Source: Parabacteroides sp. An277
GTDB taxonomy: Bacteria; Bacteroidota; Bacteroidia; Bacteroidales; Tannerellaceae
Direction: 5' to 3'
Assembly: GCF_002159645.1 (NCBI RefSeq)
Contig: NZ_NFJB01000021.1
Location: forward strand, 1 to 64,000
Length of the DNA: 64,000 bases
In this document: in pieces, positions 36,107 to 44,091 of the stretch
Layout: every line of letters begins with the position of its first letter
Position numbering within the stretch: the first letter of the stretch is position 1
Notes under the pieces: generated by a model
Seen by the model: only the letters and a program-made list of their open reading frames with translations
Databases searched by the model: none
What the model was told of the DNA's origin: nothing
Program-made: the position numbers and the translations under genes

Positions 36107-36886
36107 TTATTGTTGCGTCACTTGCATATACAATGGATCCGATACTCTCCATTCCGTAATTTGGTTGTTCAACGTATCGGTCGCATACTTAAAGCGAATG
36201 TAATAAAGTTCATTTCCCGACGCCCGCTCGAGGGAGTTGATACGGTCTATCGCGGTCTTTACATTGTACGCTTGAGGAACAGCCGTCACGGAAGCCCCTG
36301 TTTCGTCCGTGCCCTCCATCGTCGCGCGCACATAAAAATCATAACAATTGGTTCCTTGATAAACGACAGGCTTCCATTCGACCGGATAGCTCAAATACCA
36401 TTCCATCGTACGCAACTGACTGCTGCTTGCCCGCACGCTGGAAGCCATCATCAACCAGCCATCCACATAATTCTGGTAATTCGAAGTCACATACCCGGAA
36501 GACAACAGCACCTCGTTCTCCATCAGGTTCAACGTATCGGTCGCATAGCCCGCGTTTCCCTTCTCGATGATTTCCGGTGTCTGCAAAATCGAAGCTACAT
36601 AATAACCGCGCTGGGCGACGTTCGCATTTTCGTCTGCGTTGTAATCAATCATCCAATTCACACCGACGCATGTGTTGGCCGGATAATTCGTTTCGTTGTC
36701 GAGTTCCGCAATATAAAGCATGCCACCACCCGTGTTCAACATCATGAGTCCACCTGCATTCATATTCCGCGTCATGACACCTGAAACCCAACCAGATTGT
36801 TCATTTGTACCGCCATTCAAGCAAGAAGTAAACAAAGCCATCATGGCAGAAAGGGCTGCCACCACCCACACACTACATTTCTTCAT
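36107..36886 (-). CDS. NigD-like lipoprotein
   Basis: A 259-residue lipoprotein with signal MKKCSVWVVAALSAMMALFT followed by SC, giving lipidated Cys 22. It is organised like its neighbour at 35206-35982 (an N-terminal beta-rich domain, then the CYDFYVRATMEG ... YYIRFKYATD C-terminal domain), so the two are diverged tandem paralogues. It starts 39 nt after the anti-sigma-like gene and is probably the third gene of the sigma-factor operon. That context suggests an envelope protein controlled by the ECF sigma factor (inference). Confidence 0.7.
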   Translation of the reverse strand: MKKCSVWVVAALSAMMALFTSCLNGGTNEQSGWVSGVMTRNMNAGGLMMLNTGGGMLYIAELDNETNYPANTCVGVNWMIDYNADENANVAQRGYYVASILQTPEIIEKGNAGYATDTLNLMENEVLLSSGYVTSNYQNYVDGWLMMASSVRASSSQLRTMEWYLSYPVEWKPVVYQGTNCYDFYVRATMEGTDETGASVTAVPQAYNVKTAIDRINSLERASGNELYYIRFKYATDTLNNQITEWRVSDPLYMQVTQQ

Positions 36887-36925
36887 TTTTCCTTTTATCT
36901 TTTATTTTGTTCATTTATATCCTAT

Positions 36926-38095
36926 TCAAAAGCCTAAGCGAAAGCCGAATTGCAGCCCGAAGCTGAAGGGCTTTTCGCTGTGATAGGTCTCTATTGTGCT
37001 TCCATTGTCGAAATAATAATCCGCGCCTGCTTCGGCATACGCGCTCACGAAGCGGATAATCGGATAGCTGACGCCCACCCGGCCGTTCACCGAGAAATAG
37101 GGCTCCTTCATCCGTTGCTTCTCAGTGAGCGAAACGATTTTCTCTTCCGGCGAATGCAGCTCCGTACGCAATTTGCCCGCCACGTTCAATTCCACCTTTC
37201 CGCCTGCCGAAGCATAGAATTGGAAACGGTTCCACTCGGCAATTTGGTACGTCACGCCCAGCGGAATGCCCAGAAAATGCAGCTTCTGCTTGTTCTCGCC
37301 CCAATAAGCGCTCTCAGTCTTCCATTCCGATGCCACGTAGGAATAGGTCAACCCGCTCTGCAGCGACCAGCGTTTTCCTAAATAATAGCTCACGCCCACG
37401 CCGAACGACACCGGCATCTTATGGTGGATGTCCGTCTTCGAGGATTGCTGGACATAAGCCGCCGAGTTCATCATCGCCAAACTCTCGTTGGCCATCAGCG
37501 AAGAACCGCGCAGACCAAACGCGCCCACCGAACTATTGTTTCCGGCCGAAAGGCTTCCCGCACCCATGCCGAAGCCCCACCTGCGGGGTTTCACCGGCTG
37601 CGCTTCCGCCCGGAGCGTCTCGACTGGACGCACCGATGCGGGCATTTCCGTGTCCCACGCCGGGGCTGCCGTTTCCACGCGGGGCAAAGCGGTGGCCAAC
37701 AGCGCGGCGTTCCTTTGGATGGGCACCTGCGCCTCCTTCGCTTGTGGTACAGCCACACGACGTGCGGCACGGACAGGCTGCGCTTCTACCGCCTGTGCCA
37801 ATAGCGTTTCCGGCTGTGCCCTCAAAGGCGCTTCAACCTCCACCGGTTCCACTTCCGGCACCCCCGCCACGACCGGCACCGGCTCTTTCGGGTTTGAAGC
37901 AAAATAAACGCCTGAAACCAAAGCCAACAGTACCGCCGCCACAGCTGCTGCCCGCGCATACCCTGTACGCCACCATGAAACAGCAGGACGAGACAAACGC
38001 GCCTCTATCGCTTCCCACGCCGGCGCGACCTCTTCCTCCCGTTCGTATAGCTTCGAGCGGAACACGTCATCCCAATTATCTCTCTCCTGTTTCAT
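36926..38095 (-). CDS. anti-sigma-like membrane protein with C-terminal beta-barrel
   Basis: A 389-residue protein. The start at 38095 overlaps the sigma-factor stop by 4 nt (ATGA); the open frame extends far upstream inside the sigma gene, but that part is not coding. Residues 1-40 are acidic and cytosolic-looking (NWDDVFRSKLYEREEEVAPA), 47-65 are a membrane helix, 70-185 a Pro/Val/Glu/Ala-rich linker, and 190-389 a beta-rich domain with alternating aromatic strands ending RLGF, like an outer-membrane barrel. The operon position says anti-sigma factor; the C-terminus says outer-membrane protein. Confidence 0.75.
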   Translation of the reverse strand: MKQERDNWDDVFRSKLYEREEEVAPAWEAIEARLSRPAVSWWRTGYARAAAVAAVLLALVSGVYFASNPKEPVPVVAGVPEVEPVEVEAPLRAQPETLLAQAVEAQPVRAARRVAVPQAKEAQVPIQRNAALLATALPRVETAAPAWDTEMPASVRPVETLRAEAQPVKPRRWGFGMGAGSLSAGNNSSVGAFGLRGSSLMANESLAMMNSAAYVQQSSKTDIHHKMPVSFGVGVSYYLGKRWSLQSGLTYSYVASEWKTESAYWGENKQKLHFLGIPLGVTYQIAEWNRFQFYASAGGKVELNVAGKLRTELHSPEEKIVSLTEKQRMKEPYFSVNGRVGVSYPIIRFVSAYAEAGADYYFDNGSTIETYHSEKPFSFGLQFGFRLGF

Positions 38096-38622
38096 GTATA
38101 TAATTCCTTTATCTGTTTCTGTAACAATTGCCTCGCCCGCGTATATTGCGAACGGGACGTACTTTCCGTGATGCCCAGCGCCTCGCTGATTTCCCGATGC
38201 GAATAGCCTTCGATGGCAAACATGTTGAACACGGTCCGGAAACCCGGCGGCAGGTCGCGTATCAACTGCATCAACTCGTCGGCCGAGAGCTTCGAAACCG
38301 CCGAGGCGTCGGGCTGGACCAGCTCCGCCGTATTGTCCAAATCGGTCGATTCGCGCAGCACATCCGACTTCCGCAAGTATTCCAACGCGCCGTTCACGAA
38401 TATCTTTCGCATCCATCCCTCGAACGAACCGGTGCCCGTATAGGTTTGGATATTCGTAAACACCTTGATGAACCCGTCTTGTGTCAAATCGCGGGCCGTC
38501 TCCTTATCGTTGACATACCGCAGGCACACCGCCCCCATTTTTCGGGCGTACTTCTCGTACAATTCCCGTTGCGCCAACCGGTTCCCTTGCTTGCAACCCG
38601 CTATCAGTTGTTGTTCGTCCAT
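38092..38622 (-). CDS. ECF-type RNA polymerase sigma factor
   Basis: A 176-residue sigma-70 family factor with only regions 2 and 4. Region 2 covers about 20-90 (LYEKYARKMGAVCLRYV, ETARDLTQDGFIKVF, SFEGWMRKIFVNGALEYLRK) and region 4 about 120-175 (LPPGFRTVFNMFAIEGYSHR and EISEALGITESTSRSQYTRA). ATG at 38622 is preferred over a GTG two codons upstream. It is translationally coupled to the membrane protein that probably holds it inactive. Confidence 0.93.
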   Translation of the reverse strand: MDEQQLIAGCKQGNRLAQRELYEKYARKMGAVCLRYVNDKETARDLTQDGFIKVFTNIQTYTGTGSFEGWMRKIFVNGALEYLRKSDVLRESTDLDNTAELVQPDASAVSKLSADELMQLIRDLPPGFRTVFNMFAIEGYSHREISEALGITESTSRSQYTRARQLLQKQIKELYT

Positions 38623-38739
38623 CTTCACCTATCCCGCATCGCCCGCCATCGCTGGAAGCGTTCACATTTTATACGATGTAGTTGCCCCTCCAGACGCTGC
38701 ATACCGCCCCCGAAAAAAGCCAACTTTCTTTTCCGGGTG

Positions 38740-38747
38740 CAAAGATA
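38740..38747 (-). promoter_or_regulatory. -7 promoter element for ECF sigma operon
   Basis: TATCTTTG on the minus strand, about 118 nt before the sigma ATG, which leaves a long leader. The 41-bp repeat array starts about 45 bp upstream of it. Confidence 0.5.
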
Positions 38748-38790
38748 CAAGAAATTAGGCGAACAGGGTCTTTCGCATGAGAAAAAGCAT

Positions 38791-39070
38791 ACGCAAAACG
38801 GAGAGGCGCGTTTTGCGTAGCCCTACGGAATGACCGCATCGACGGCAGGAAGTTTTCGTAGCCCTACGAAACGGCCACGCCGACGGCAAGGAGTTTTCGT
38901 AGCCCTACGAAACGACCACGCCGACGGCAGGAAGCTTTCGTAGCCCTACGAAATGGCCGCGCCGACGGCAGGAAGTTTTCGTAGCCCTACGAAACGGCCA
39001 CGCCGACGGCAGGAGGTTTTCGAAGCCGTACGAAACCATCGCGACTCGGTTTTCGTAGGCATACGAAAAG
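38791..39070. repeat. 41-bp palindromic tandem array (6-7 copies)
   Basis: The inverted repeat TTCGTAG-CC-CTACGAA recurs with exact 41-bp period: CGTAG-type cores start at 38816, 38857, 38898, 38939, 38980 and 39021, with a diverged seventh at 39054. The linker ACGGCCACGCCGACGGCAGG is also conserved. Just upstream of the first core is a perfect 10-bp hairpin (ACGCAAAACG at 38791-38800 with CGTTTTGCGT at 38809-38818). The rest of the 38623-39215 gap shows no gene. Confidence 0.9.
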
Positions 39071-39215
39071 TATTCGGTTCGATTTTGCGAAGCTGAAACA
39101 AACGAATGAATATAGCATCCTATCCAATGGGAATCAAATTAAATTCCGTAACAACCGACCCCTAAAAATGAAAAAGGAGCCTCTCAAGGCCCCTTCTTCA
39201 TTCCTCATACCACAT

Positions 39216-40061
39216 TTAATCCAACTTATCATACTCCGCATCCGTCACCGGTTCGAGCCATTCGTTGGAGCTATTTTCTCCTGGAATCTCGAAGGCGAGG
39301 TGGGCGAACCAACTATCCTTTGCAGCTCCATGCCAATGCTTTACGTTGGCAGGAATGTGGATGACGTCGCCCGGGCGCATCTCGACGGCGGGTTTGCCCG
39401 CTTCCTGGTACCAGCCACGGCCCGCTACGCAGACCAGCATCTGCCCGCCGCCCTTCGTGGCGTGGTGGATATGCCAGTTGTTGCGGCACCGCGGTTCGAA
39501 CGTGACGTTCGCGAAGGGAATTTGCTCGGTCGAAACCCTTGCCAGGTAACTATTCCCGATGAAATACTGCGCGTAGGCGGTGTTCGGTTCGCCAATCGGG
39601 AAAATCATCTCGCGCTGGAAAGCCGCCTTGCCATTATCGTCGGTCGCCTCTTCCGCCCAGACATCCTTCGCCAAGCGGAAAGCGCCCCAGGCATTCGGCC
39701 AACCGGCATAGAAGGCGATGTGGGTCAGCATCTCGGAAATTTCGGTGCGTGTGACGCCATTCTGCTTCGCAAATTGCAAATGGTGCGTGAGCGACGAATC
39801 GATGATACCTTTGCCCACCAACGTCGCGATGGTAATCATGCTGCGGTCGTGCGGACTCAATCCCGCGCGGTTCCACACTTCGCCAAACAGGACGTCGTCG
39901 TTCAGTTCGGCAAACTTCGGGGCGAACTCGCCCAGTTGCACACGGCCAGCCGTCTGCGTAATCTTTTCTTGTGCCATATTCATTTGAACATTAGAAACCG
40001 AAAGCAAAGCTCCCAGCAGGAGCGCCTTCGGCAAGTGAAACATCGTTGTATTCATATTCAT
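39216..40061 (-). CDS. exported carboxymuconolactone decarboxylase-cupin fusion
   Basis: A 281-residue protein with a hydrophobic N-terminal signal (about 9-30). A CMD/AhpD-like alpha-helical domain (about 45-135, ending HIAFYAGWPNAWGAF) is followed by a cupin (about 180-262) with metal-binding HIHH (His 197 and 199) and a second motif PGDVIHIPANVKHWHG (His 242 and 244). The CMD part lacks the CxxC of AhpD peroxidases, so redox activity by that route is unlikely. The substrate is unknown. It is divergent from the AraC regulator. Confidence 0.88.
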   Translation of the reverse strand: MNMNTTMFHLPKALLLGALLSVSNVQMNMAQEKITQTAGRVQLGEFAPKFAELNDDVLFGEVWNRAGLSPHDRSMITIATLVGKGIIDSSLTHHLQFAKQNGVTRTEISEMLTHIAFYAGWPNAWGAFRLAKDVWAEEATDDNGKAAFQREMIFPIGEPNTAYAQYFIGNSYLARVSTEQIPFANVTFEPRCRNNWHIHHATKGGGQMLVCVAGRGWYQEAGKPAVEMRPGDVIHIPANVKHWHGAAKDSWFAHLAFEIPGENSSNEWLEPVTDAEYDKLD

Positions 40062-40106
40062 TTATCGTTATAATATTATGCTGTTATGGTAGTGCATTTA
40101 TTCGAT

Positions 40107-40114
40107 CAAAGGTA
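40107..40114 (-). promoter_or_regulatory. -7 promoter element for CMD-cupin gene
   Basis: TACCTTTG on the minus strand, 45 nt before the ATG at 40061. Confidence 0.5.
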
Positions 40115-40186
40115 AATACGTACAGCCAAAGGCATGTGCACAAATTACCGAGGTTTGTACCTATTTTACTTATTCCGGCAATTTTA

Positions 40187-40194
40187 TATCTTTG
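40187..40194 (+). promoter_or_regulatory. -7 promoter element for AraC regulator
   Basis: TATCTTTG, 31 nt before the ATG at 40226, back to back with the element for the CMD-cupin gene. The 70-bp space between them is where an AraC operator would be expected. Confidence 0.6.
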
Positions 40195-40225
40195 CAGTTG
40201 GAAATCAAATAAAACGACAAGCCAG

Positions 40226-41059
40226 ATGAAACAAGAACAAGCCGGCCCTTTGAAGGTCATCTTTAATTATAATAATGTATTCTTCAGCTTTTTCTACGAC
40301 GACACGAGCGGATGCATCCACCGTTCGCGCGAATTTGCCCTCAACTATGTCTATTCGGGTGAGATGCTGCTCGATAACGGCCGCGAGCAAATACACGTGG
40401 GGAAAGGAGAATGCGTTTTCATCCCGCGCGACCATCATATCACAATGTATAAACGGACGGCCGGAGGCGAACGGTATTGCGGCATTTTCCTCTCGTTCAC
40501 CCGTCCTTTCCTGAAAGAGATGTACCGCCAGTTCGAATCTTATAAAGCGCCCGCGAACACGCCGAAGCTGGAAGGCGTCGTCAAACTCCCGAAAACCGTA
40601 GAGCTGGCCAGCCTCTTTGCCTCGATGACGCCCTATTTCGACCCCGACGTGAAGCCGCAAGACGATTTCATGCAACTGAAACTCCAAGAAGGACTGCTGG
40701 CTTTGCTCCATATCGACCTGCGGTTTGCTCCGACCCTCTTCGATTTCAGCCAGCCTTGGAAGATAGACATCCTGGACTTCATGAACCAAAACTACATGTA
40801 TGAATTCACATTGGAAGAGCTGGCGCACTATACGGGGCGAAGCTTGGCTACGTTTAAACGCGACTTCAAGAAGGTGAGCGACCTTACGCCCGAGAAATGG
40901 CTCATCCGCAAACGCCTCGAAGTGGCTTATGCCCTGATAAAAAAGGGCGGGAAGAAGGTGGCAGACGTCTATGCCGAAGTCGGATTCAAAAACCAATCCC
41001 ACTTCTCGACCGCCTTCAAAAAGGCGTATGGCGTATCGCCGAAGGCCATTTCCGCCTAA
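40226..41059 (+). CDS. AraC family transcriptional regulator
   Basis: A 277-residue regulator. The N-terminal cupin-like sensor (about 20-150: MLLDNGREQIHVGKGECVFI, PRDHHITMYKR) is followed by two helix-turn-helix units (about 180-277: FTLEELAHYTGRSLATFKRD and VADVYAEVGFKNQSHFSTAF, ending YGVSPKAIS). The ATG at 40226 is chosen because the promoter element lies just upstream; the longer open frame is spurious. By position it probably controls the divergent CMD-cupin gene and the reductase and hydrolase downstream. Confidence 0.92.
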   Translation: MKQEQAGPLKVIFNYNNVFFSFFYDDTSGCIHRSREFALNYVYSGEMLLDNGREQIHVGKGECVFIPRDHHITMYKRTAGGERYCGIFLSFTRPFLKEMYRQFESYKAPANTPKLEGVVKLPKTVELASLFASMTPYFDPDVKPQDDFMQLKLQEGLLALLHIDLRFAPTLFDFSQPWKIDILDFMNQNYMYEFTLEELAHYTGRSLATFKRDFKKVSDLTPEKWLIRKRLEVAYALIKKGGKKVADVYAEVGFKNQSHFSTAFKKAYGVSPKAISA

Positions 41060-41163
41060 ATGCGCATGAACTTTTCAACAATGCATCTTTGAGCTTCACA
41101 GCAATGCCCATGTATGGATTTTCTTATACTTTTGCCTTCGTAATCATTAATAATAATTGAAAT

Positions 41164-41844
41164 ATGAAACCATACATTGTGTGCCACATGATGGCCTCTA
41201 TCGACGGCCGCATCGATTGCGAGATGACTGAACGCATCGGCGGCGATGAATATTACGACGCACTGGAGCAACTGAAGTGCGATTCGACGCTTGCCGGACG
41301 CGTCACGATGCAGATGCACTACGCTTTGCCTGAACCGTTCGCGCCGCAAGACGCCACGCCGATAGGCGAGCTCTCTATCCATAAAGCCATCGAGGGCGCG
41401 AGCGGCTATACGATAGCTATCGACACGAAGGGCTCGCTGCGCTGGCCGAGCAATATGGCAGACGGATTGCCCCTGTTGGTCATCACGAGTGAACAGGCAT
41501 CGAAGGAATATCTGGAGACGTTGCGCGGGCAACGCATCTCGTGGATGGCGGTCGGGAAGGAACACATCGACCTCGCCCAGGCAGTCGACATCCTGCATAC
41601 ACATTTCGGCGTGAAGCGCCTGGCCATCGTCGGAGGCGGACATATCAACGGTGCCTTCCTCGAAGCAGGTTTGCTGGATGAAGTGAGCGTCGTCGTAGGT
41701 GCTGGCATCGACGGACGTGCGGGCATGACGGCTGTGTTCGACGGCATCGCAGACAAAGCATATCCCACGACCATCCTCCGCCTCGAACAGGTGGAGCGCA
41801 TAGGCGAAAACTCCGTTTGGCTCCGTTATTCCTTCCCTAAATAA
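41164..41844 (+). CDS. RibD C-terminal / dihydrofolate reductase-like protein
   Basis: A 226-residue NADPH-dependent reductase-like protein of the RibD_C family: KPYIVCHMMASIDGRIDC at the start, GRVTMQMHY near residue 45, and the nucleotide-binding RLAIVGGGHINGAFLEAGL near 156. It has no deaminase domain, so it is not a full RibD. Stand-alone members act on varied pteridine- or flavin-like substrates, and the role here is open. The hydrolase gene follows after 7 nt, consistent with an operon. Confidence 0.83.
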   Translation: MKPYIVCHMMASIDGRIDCEMTERIGGDEYYDALEQLKCDSTLAGRVTMQMHYALPEPFAPQDATPIGELSIHKAIEGASGYTIAIDTKGSLRWPSNMADGLPLLVITSEQASKEYLETLRGQRISWMAVGKEHIDLAQAVDILHTHFGVKRLAIVGGGHINGAFLEAGLLDEVSVVVGAGIDGRAGMTAVFDGIADKAYPTTILRLEQVERIGENSVWLRYSFPK

Positions 41845-41851
41845 ATAATAT

Positions 41852-42937
41852 ATGAACAGACTGACAAAACTAAGCCTTGCTTTCCTCGTCTGTGTTTGCA
41901 GCATGGGATGCCAGGAAACGCAACAGAAAACAAGGGATCATTCATCTAAAACAGACCACATCATGGAAGAAAAACTGCATTTAACACAAGACTGGGATAA
42001 AGTATTCCCACAAAGCGACAAGGTGAACCATTCGAAAATTACGTTCCACAACCGTTATGGCATCACGCTGGCGGCCGACTTGTACGTGCCCAAAAACGCG
42101 ACGGGCAAACTGCCAGCCATCGCGGTGAGCGGTCCGTTTGGTGCCGTCAAGGAACAAGTATCGGGGCTTTATGCCCAAACGTTGGCCGAACGCGGCTTCC
42201 TCACCCTCGCCTTCGACCCTTCCTTTACAGGTGAAAGCGGCGGAGAGCCCCGTTATGTAGCTTCGCCGGACATCAATACGGAAGATTTCAGCGCGGCGGT
42301 TGATTATCTCTCGACGCGCGACGACGTGAATCCCGCACAAGTAGGCATCCTCGGCATCTGCGGTTGGGGCGGATTTGCCGTCAATGCCGCTGCCATCGAC
42401 ACACGCATCCAGGCAACGGTCGCCGTCACGATGTACGATATGACGCGCGTCACCGCCAATGGCTACTTCGACTCGGCCGACAACGCCGACGCCCGCCATG
42501 CCCTGCGCCAGCAACTCAATGCCCAGCGCACGGCAGATTATAAGAACGGCACCTATGCCCTGGCCGGCGGCGTCCCCGACTCGCTTCCCGCCGATGCGCC
42601 GCAATTCCTAAAGGATTACCACGACTACTACAAGACGCCGCGCGGCTATCACAAACGGTCGCTGGGGTCGAACGGAGGCTGGAACGTGACCTCGTCGCTC
42701 TCGCTCCTCAACATGCCGATTCTCGCGTATGCCAGTGAAATCCGCAGCGCCGTGCTCCTCGTCCATGGCGAAAAGGCGCATTCCCGTTACTTTAGCGAAG
42801 ACACGTACAAGAAGCTGAAGGGCGACAACAAGGAGCTGCTGATTGTCCCCGATGCCGTCCATACCGACTTGTACGACAACCTCGAGAAGATTCCGTTCGA
42901 CCGGATTGAATCCTTCTATCGTCAATATTTCAAGTAA
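41852..42937 (+). CDS. alpha/beta hydrolase lipoprotein
   Basis: A 361-residue exported hydrolase related to the YcjY/dienelactone-hydrolase group. The lipoprotein signal ends VCVCSMGC (Cys 20). Core motifs are IAVSGPFGAVKEQVSGLYAQ near residue 90, TLAFDPSFTGESGG near 117, and the nucleophile elbow LGICGWGGFAVNAAAID near 168, where Cys rather than Ser sits at the expected position (inference). A late His in VHTDLYDN can complete the triad. It converges on the HU-like gene with a 10-nt gap. Confidence 0.83.
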   Translation: MNRLTKLSLAFLVCVCSMGCQETQQKTRDHSSKTDHIMEEKLHLTQDWDKVFPQSDKVNHSKITFHNRYGITLAADLYVPKNATGKLPAIAVSGPFGAVKEQVSGLYAQTLAERGFLTLAFDPSFTGESGGEPRYVASPDINTEDFSAAVDYLSTRDDVNPAQVGILGICGWGGFAVNAAAIDTRIQATVAVTMYDMTRVTANGYFDSADNADARHALRQQLNAQRTADYKNGTYALAGGVPDSLPADAPQFLKDYHDYYKTPRGYHKRSLGSNGGWNVTSSLSLLNMPILAYASEIRSAVLLVHGEKAHSRYFSEDTYKKLKGDNKELLIVPDAVHTDLYDNLEKIPFDRIESFYRQYFK

Positions 42938-42947
42938 ATAGTACTCC

Positions 42948-43700
42948 TTATTCTACCGTCAATGCGCGTGGGAAGGTATAGCCCCTGGCCTCCTGGAGCG
43001 GTCGGGGGCTTGTCGTACATTGGCTCACCACCCGCACGAGGTACGTCCCCTGCGCCAGGTCGGCGGGCAGCATCACGACGATGCGCTTCCGCGTGTTCAC
43101 CAACAGCTCTTCCGGACGGATATGCACCGCCACCGCGCCCGTCGCCTCCTCCAGCAGGTAGACGCCGCGCTCCGGCAAGTCGCCGTTCATCAAGAGCATA
43201 TCGCCGGTAATCGTCATACCCGCGCCCGGTTTCGCCACGAGCATATCCGACCCGTCGAACCCCCAGACGAGGTTGTAAATCACCAGTTGCTTGCCGCCGC
43301 CCTGCCCGATCTCCTCGAGCAGCGGATTGGCCATCGCGCGGCGCATGCGGGCGTTCATGGCATAATGCACCACGGCCTCGTTTTGCGCCCGCACGTTCGA
43401 GTCGTACCGGCGCGAGGCTTGCCACAGGCCCTTCACCCCCGGCGTCAACCGCCCAATAGGCAGCGAAACCGAGATACCCGCCACCAGGCACTCTTCTATT
43501 TTATTCATAATCAGTCCCGCTGCATGTTTCAGATTATCATAATCCAACGCGCATCCGCCCTCTTTCACGATGCTTTGCAGCACCTCGTCCAGGTCGTAAT
43601 GCCCGTTCAGTTTCAATTGGGGAATCAGTTCCCCCTGCGTATGAGGCGTGAGATTCGACTTCCTCAGCTTCACTTTCCATTTCGGTCTTTTCTGGCTCAT
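42948..43700 (-). CDS. HU/IHF-like DNA-binding protein with DUF4469-like C-terminus
   Basis: A 250-residue protein. Residues about 1-125 form a Bacteroidota-type HU-like domain (LDEVLQSIVKEGGCALDYDN, SVSLPIGRLTPGVKGLW), and residues about 130-250 form a beta-rich domain (DGSDMLVAKPGAGMTITGDM) typical of DUF4469 partners. The N-terminal KRPKWKVKLRKS is basic. It probably binds DNA, but a nucleoid role is inferred. A palindrome array lies immediately upstream of its promoter. The gene is G+C-rich. Confidence 0.8.
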   Translation of the reverse strand: MSQKRPKWKVKLRKSNLTPHTQGELIPQLKLNGHYDLDEVLQSIVKEGGCALDYDNLKHAAGLIMNKIEECLVAGISVSLPIGRLTPGVKGLWQASRRYDSNVRAQNEAVVHYAMNARMRRAMANPLLEEIGQGGGKQLVIYNLVWGFDGSDMLVAKPGAGMTITGDMLLMNGDLPERGVYLLEEATGAVAVHIRPEELLVNTRKRIVVMLPADLAQGTYLVRVVSQCTTSPRPLQEARGYTFPRALTVE

Positions 43701-43754
43701 GGTCTACTGTTTAAAATGCATTGTCTCCTGCCCTATCCAGGCTTCATATCTATG

Positions 43755-43762
43755 CAAAGATA
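43755..43762 (-). promoter_or_regulatory. -7 promoter element for HU-like gene
   Basis: TATCTTTG on the minus strand, 54 nt before the ATG at 43700; the 22-bp palindromes start 6 bp upstream of it. Confidence 0.55.
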
Positions 43763-43768
43763 CAAAAA

Positions 43769-43828
43769 TATTCCACGTGGAATACACAAATATTCCACCT
43801 TAGATATTTTCATATTCCACATGGAATA
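43769..43828. repeat. 22-bp palindrome array (TATTCCAC-type, 3 units)
   Basis: TATTCCACGTGGAATA (43769-43784, perfect 16-bp palindrome), a diverged TATTCCACCTTAGATA (from 43791) and TATTCCACATGGAATA (43813-43828) recur at exact 22-bp spacing. They sit between the HU-like (-) and dnaK (+) promoter regions and look like operator sites for a dimeric regulator, two helical turns apart. Confidence 0.8.
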
Positions 43829-44091
43829 GGAAGCCTGGATAGAGCGGGCGAACGGGCCACGGCAGGACAACCGGCCGAGCGTCTCTAAACCCTGTGTGAT
43901 TCTGCCAAAATAGGGAGCGGAAACGGAAGGTTGGAGGCGGAAACAGGACTTTTTGTCAGGCGAACTGACATTTAAAAGAGGAAGGCAACGGTTTGGACTT
44001 TTGGCACACCGTTTGTAAGAAAATAGGTGTGCTGCCCGAAAAAGGGCACACGAAATGAACAAGAATAATAACAATAAAAAATATAGAAATC
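43829..44091 (+). promoter_or_regulatory. dnaK upstream region and leader
   Basis: This gap holds no gene. I found no exact TAnnTTTG element and no CIRCE operator (TTAGCACTC-N9-GAGTGCTAA). Close to dnaK are three complementary segments: GGCACACC (44003-44010), GGTGTGC (44026-44032) and GGGCACAC (44044-44051). The middle one can pair with either flank, giving two exclusive hairpins. Confidence 0.5.

Noticed and set aside
38096-38416. N-terminal extension of the anti-sigma-like open frame
   Set aside because: It lies wholly inside the sigma-factor gene in another frame, and the ATG at 38095 with 4-nt overlap is the natural start.
38791-39070. CRISPR array
   Set aside because: Period and palindromic cores suggest it at first, but the linkers between cores are conserved rather than unique spacers, and no cas genes are near.
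40046-40225. 60-residue N-terminal extension of the AraC regulator
   Set aside because: The promoter element lies within it and the family starts at the ATG at 40226.
43829-44091. CIRCE operator before dnaK
   Set aside because: The TTAGCACTC-N9-GAGTGCTAA pattern is absent; the inverted segments present are different and mutually exclusive.
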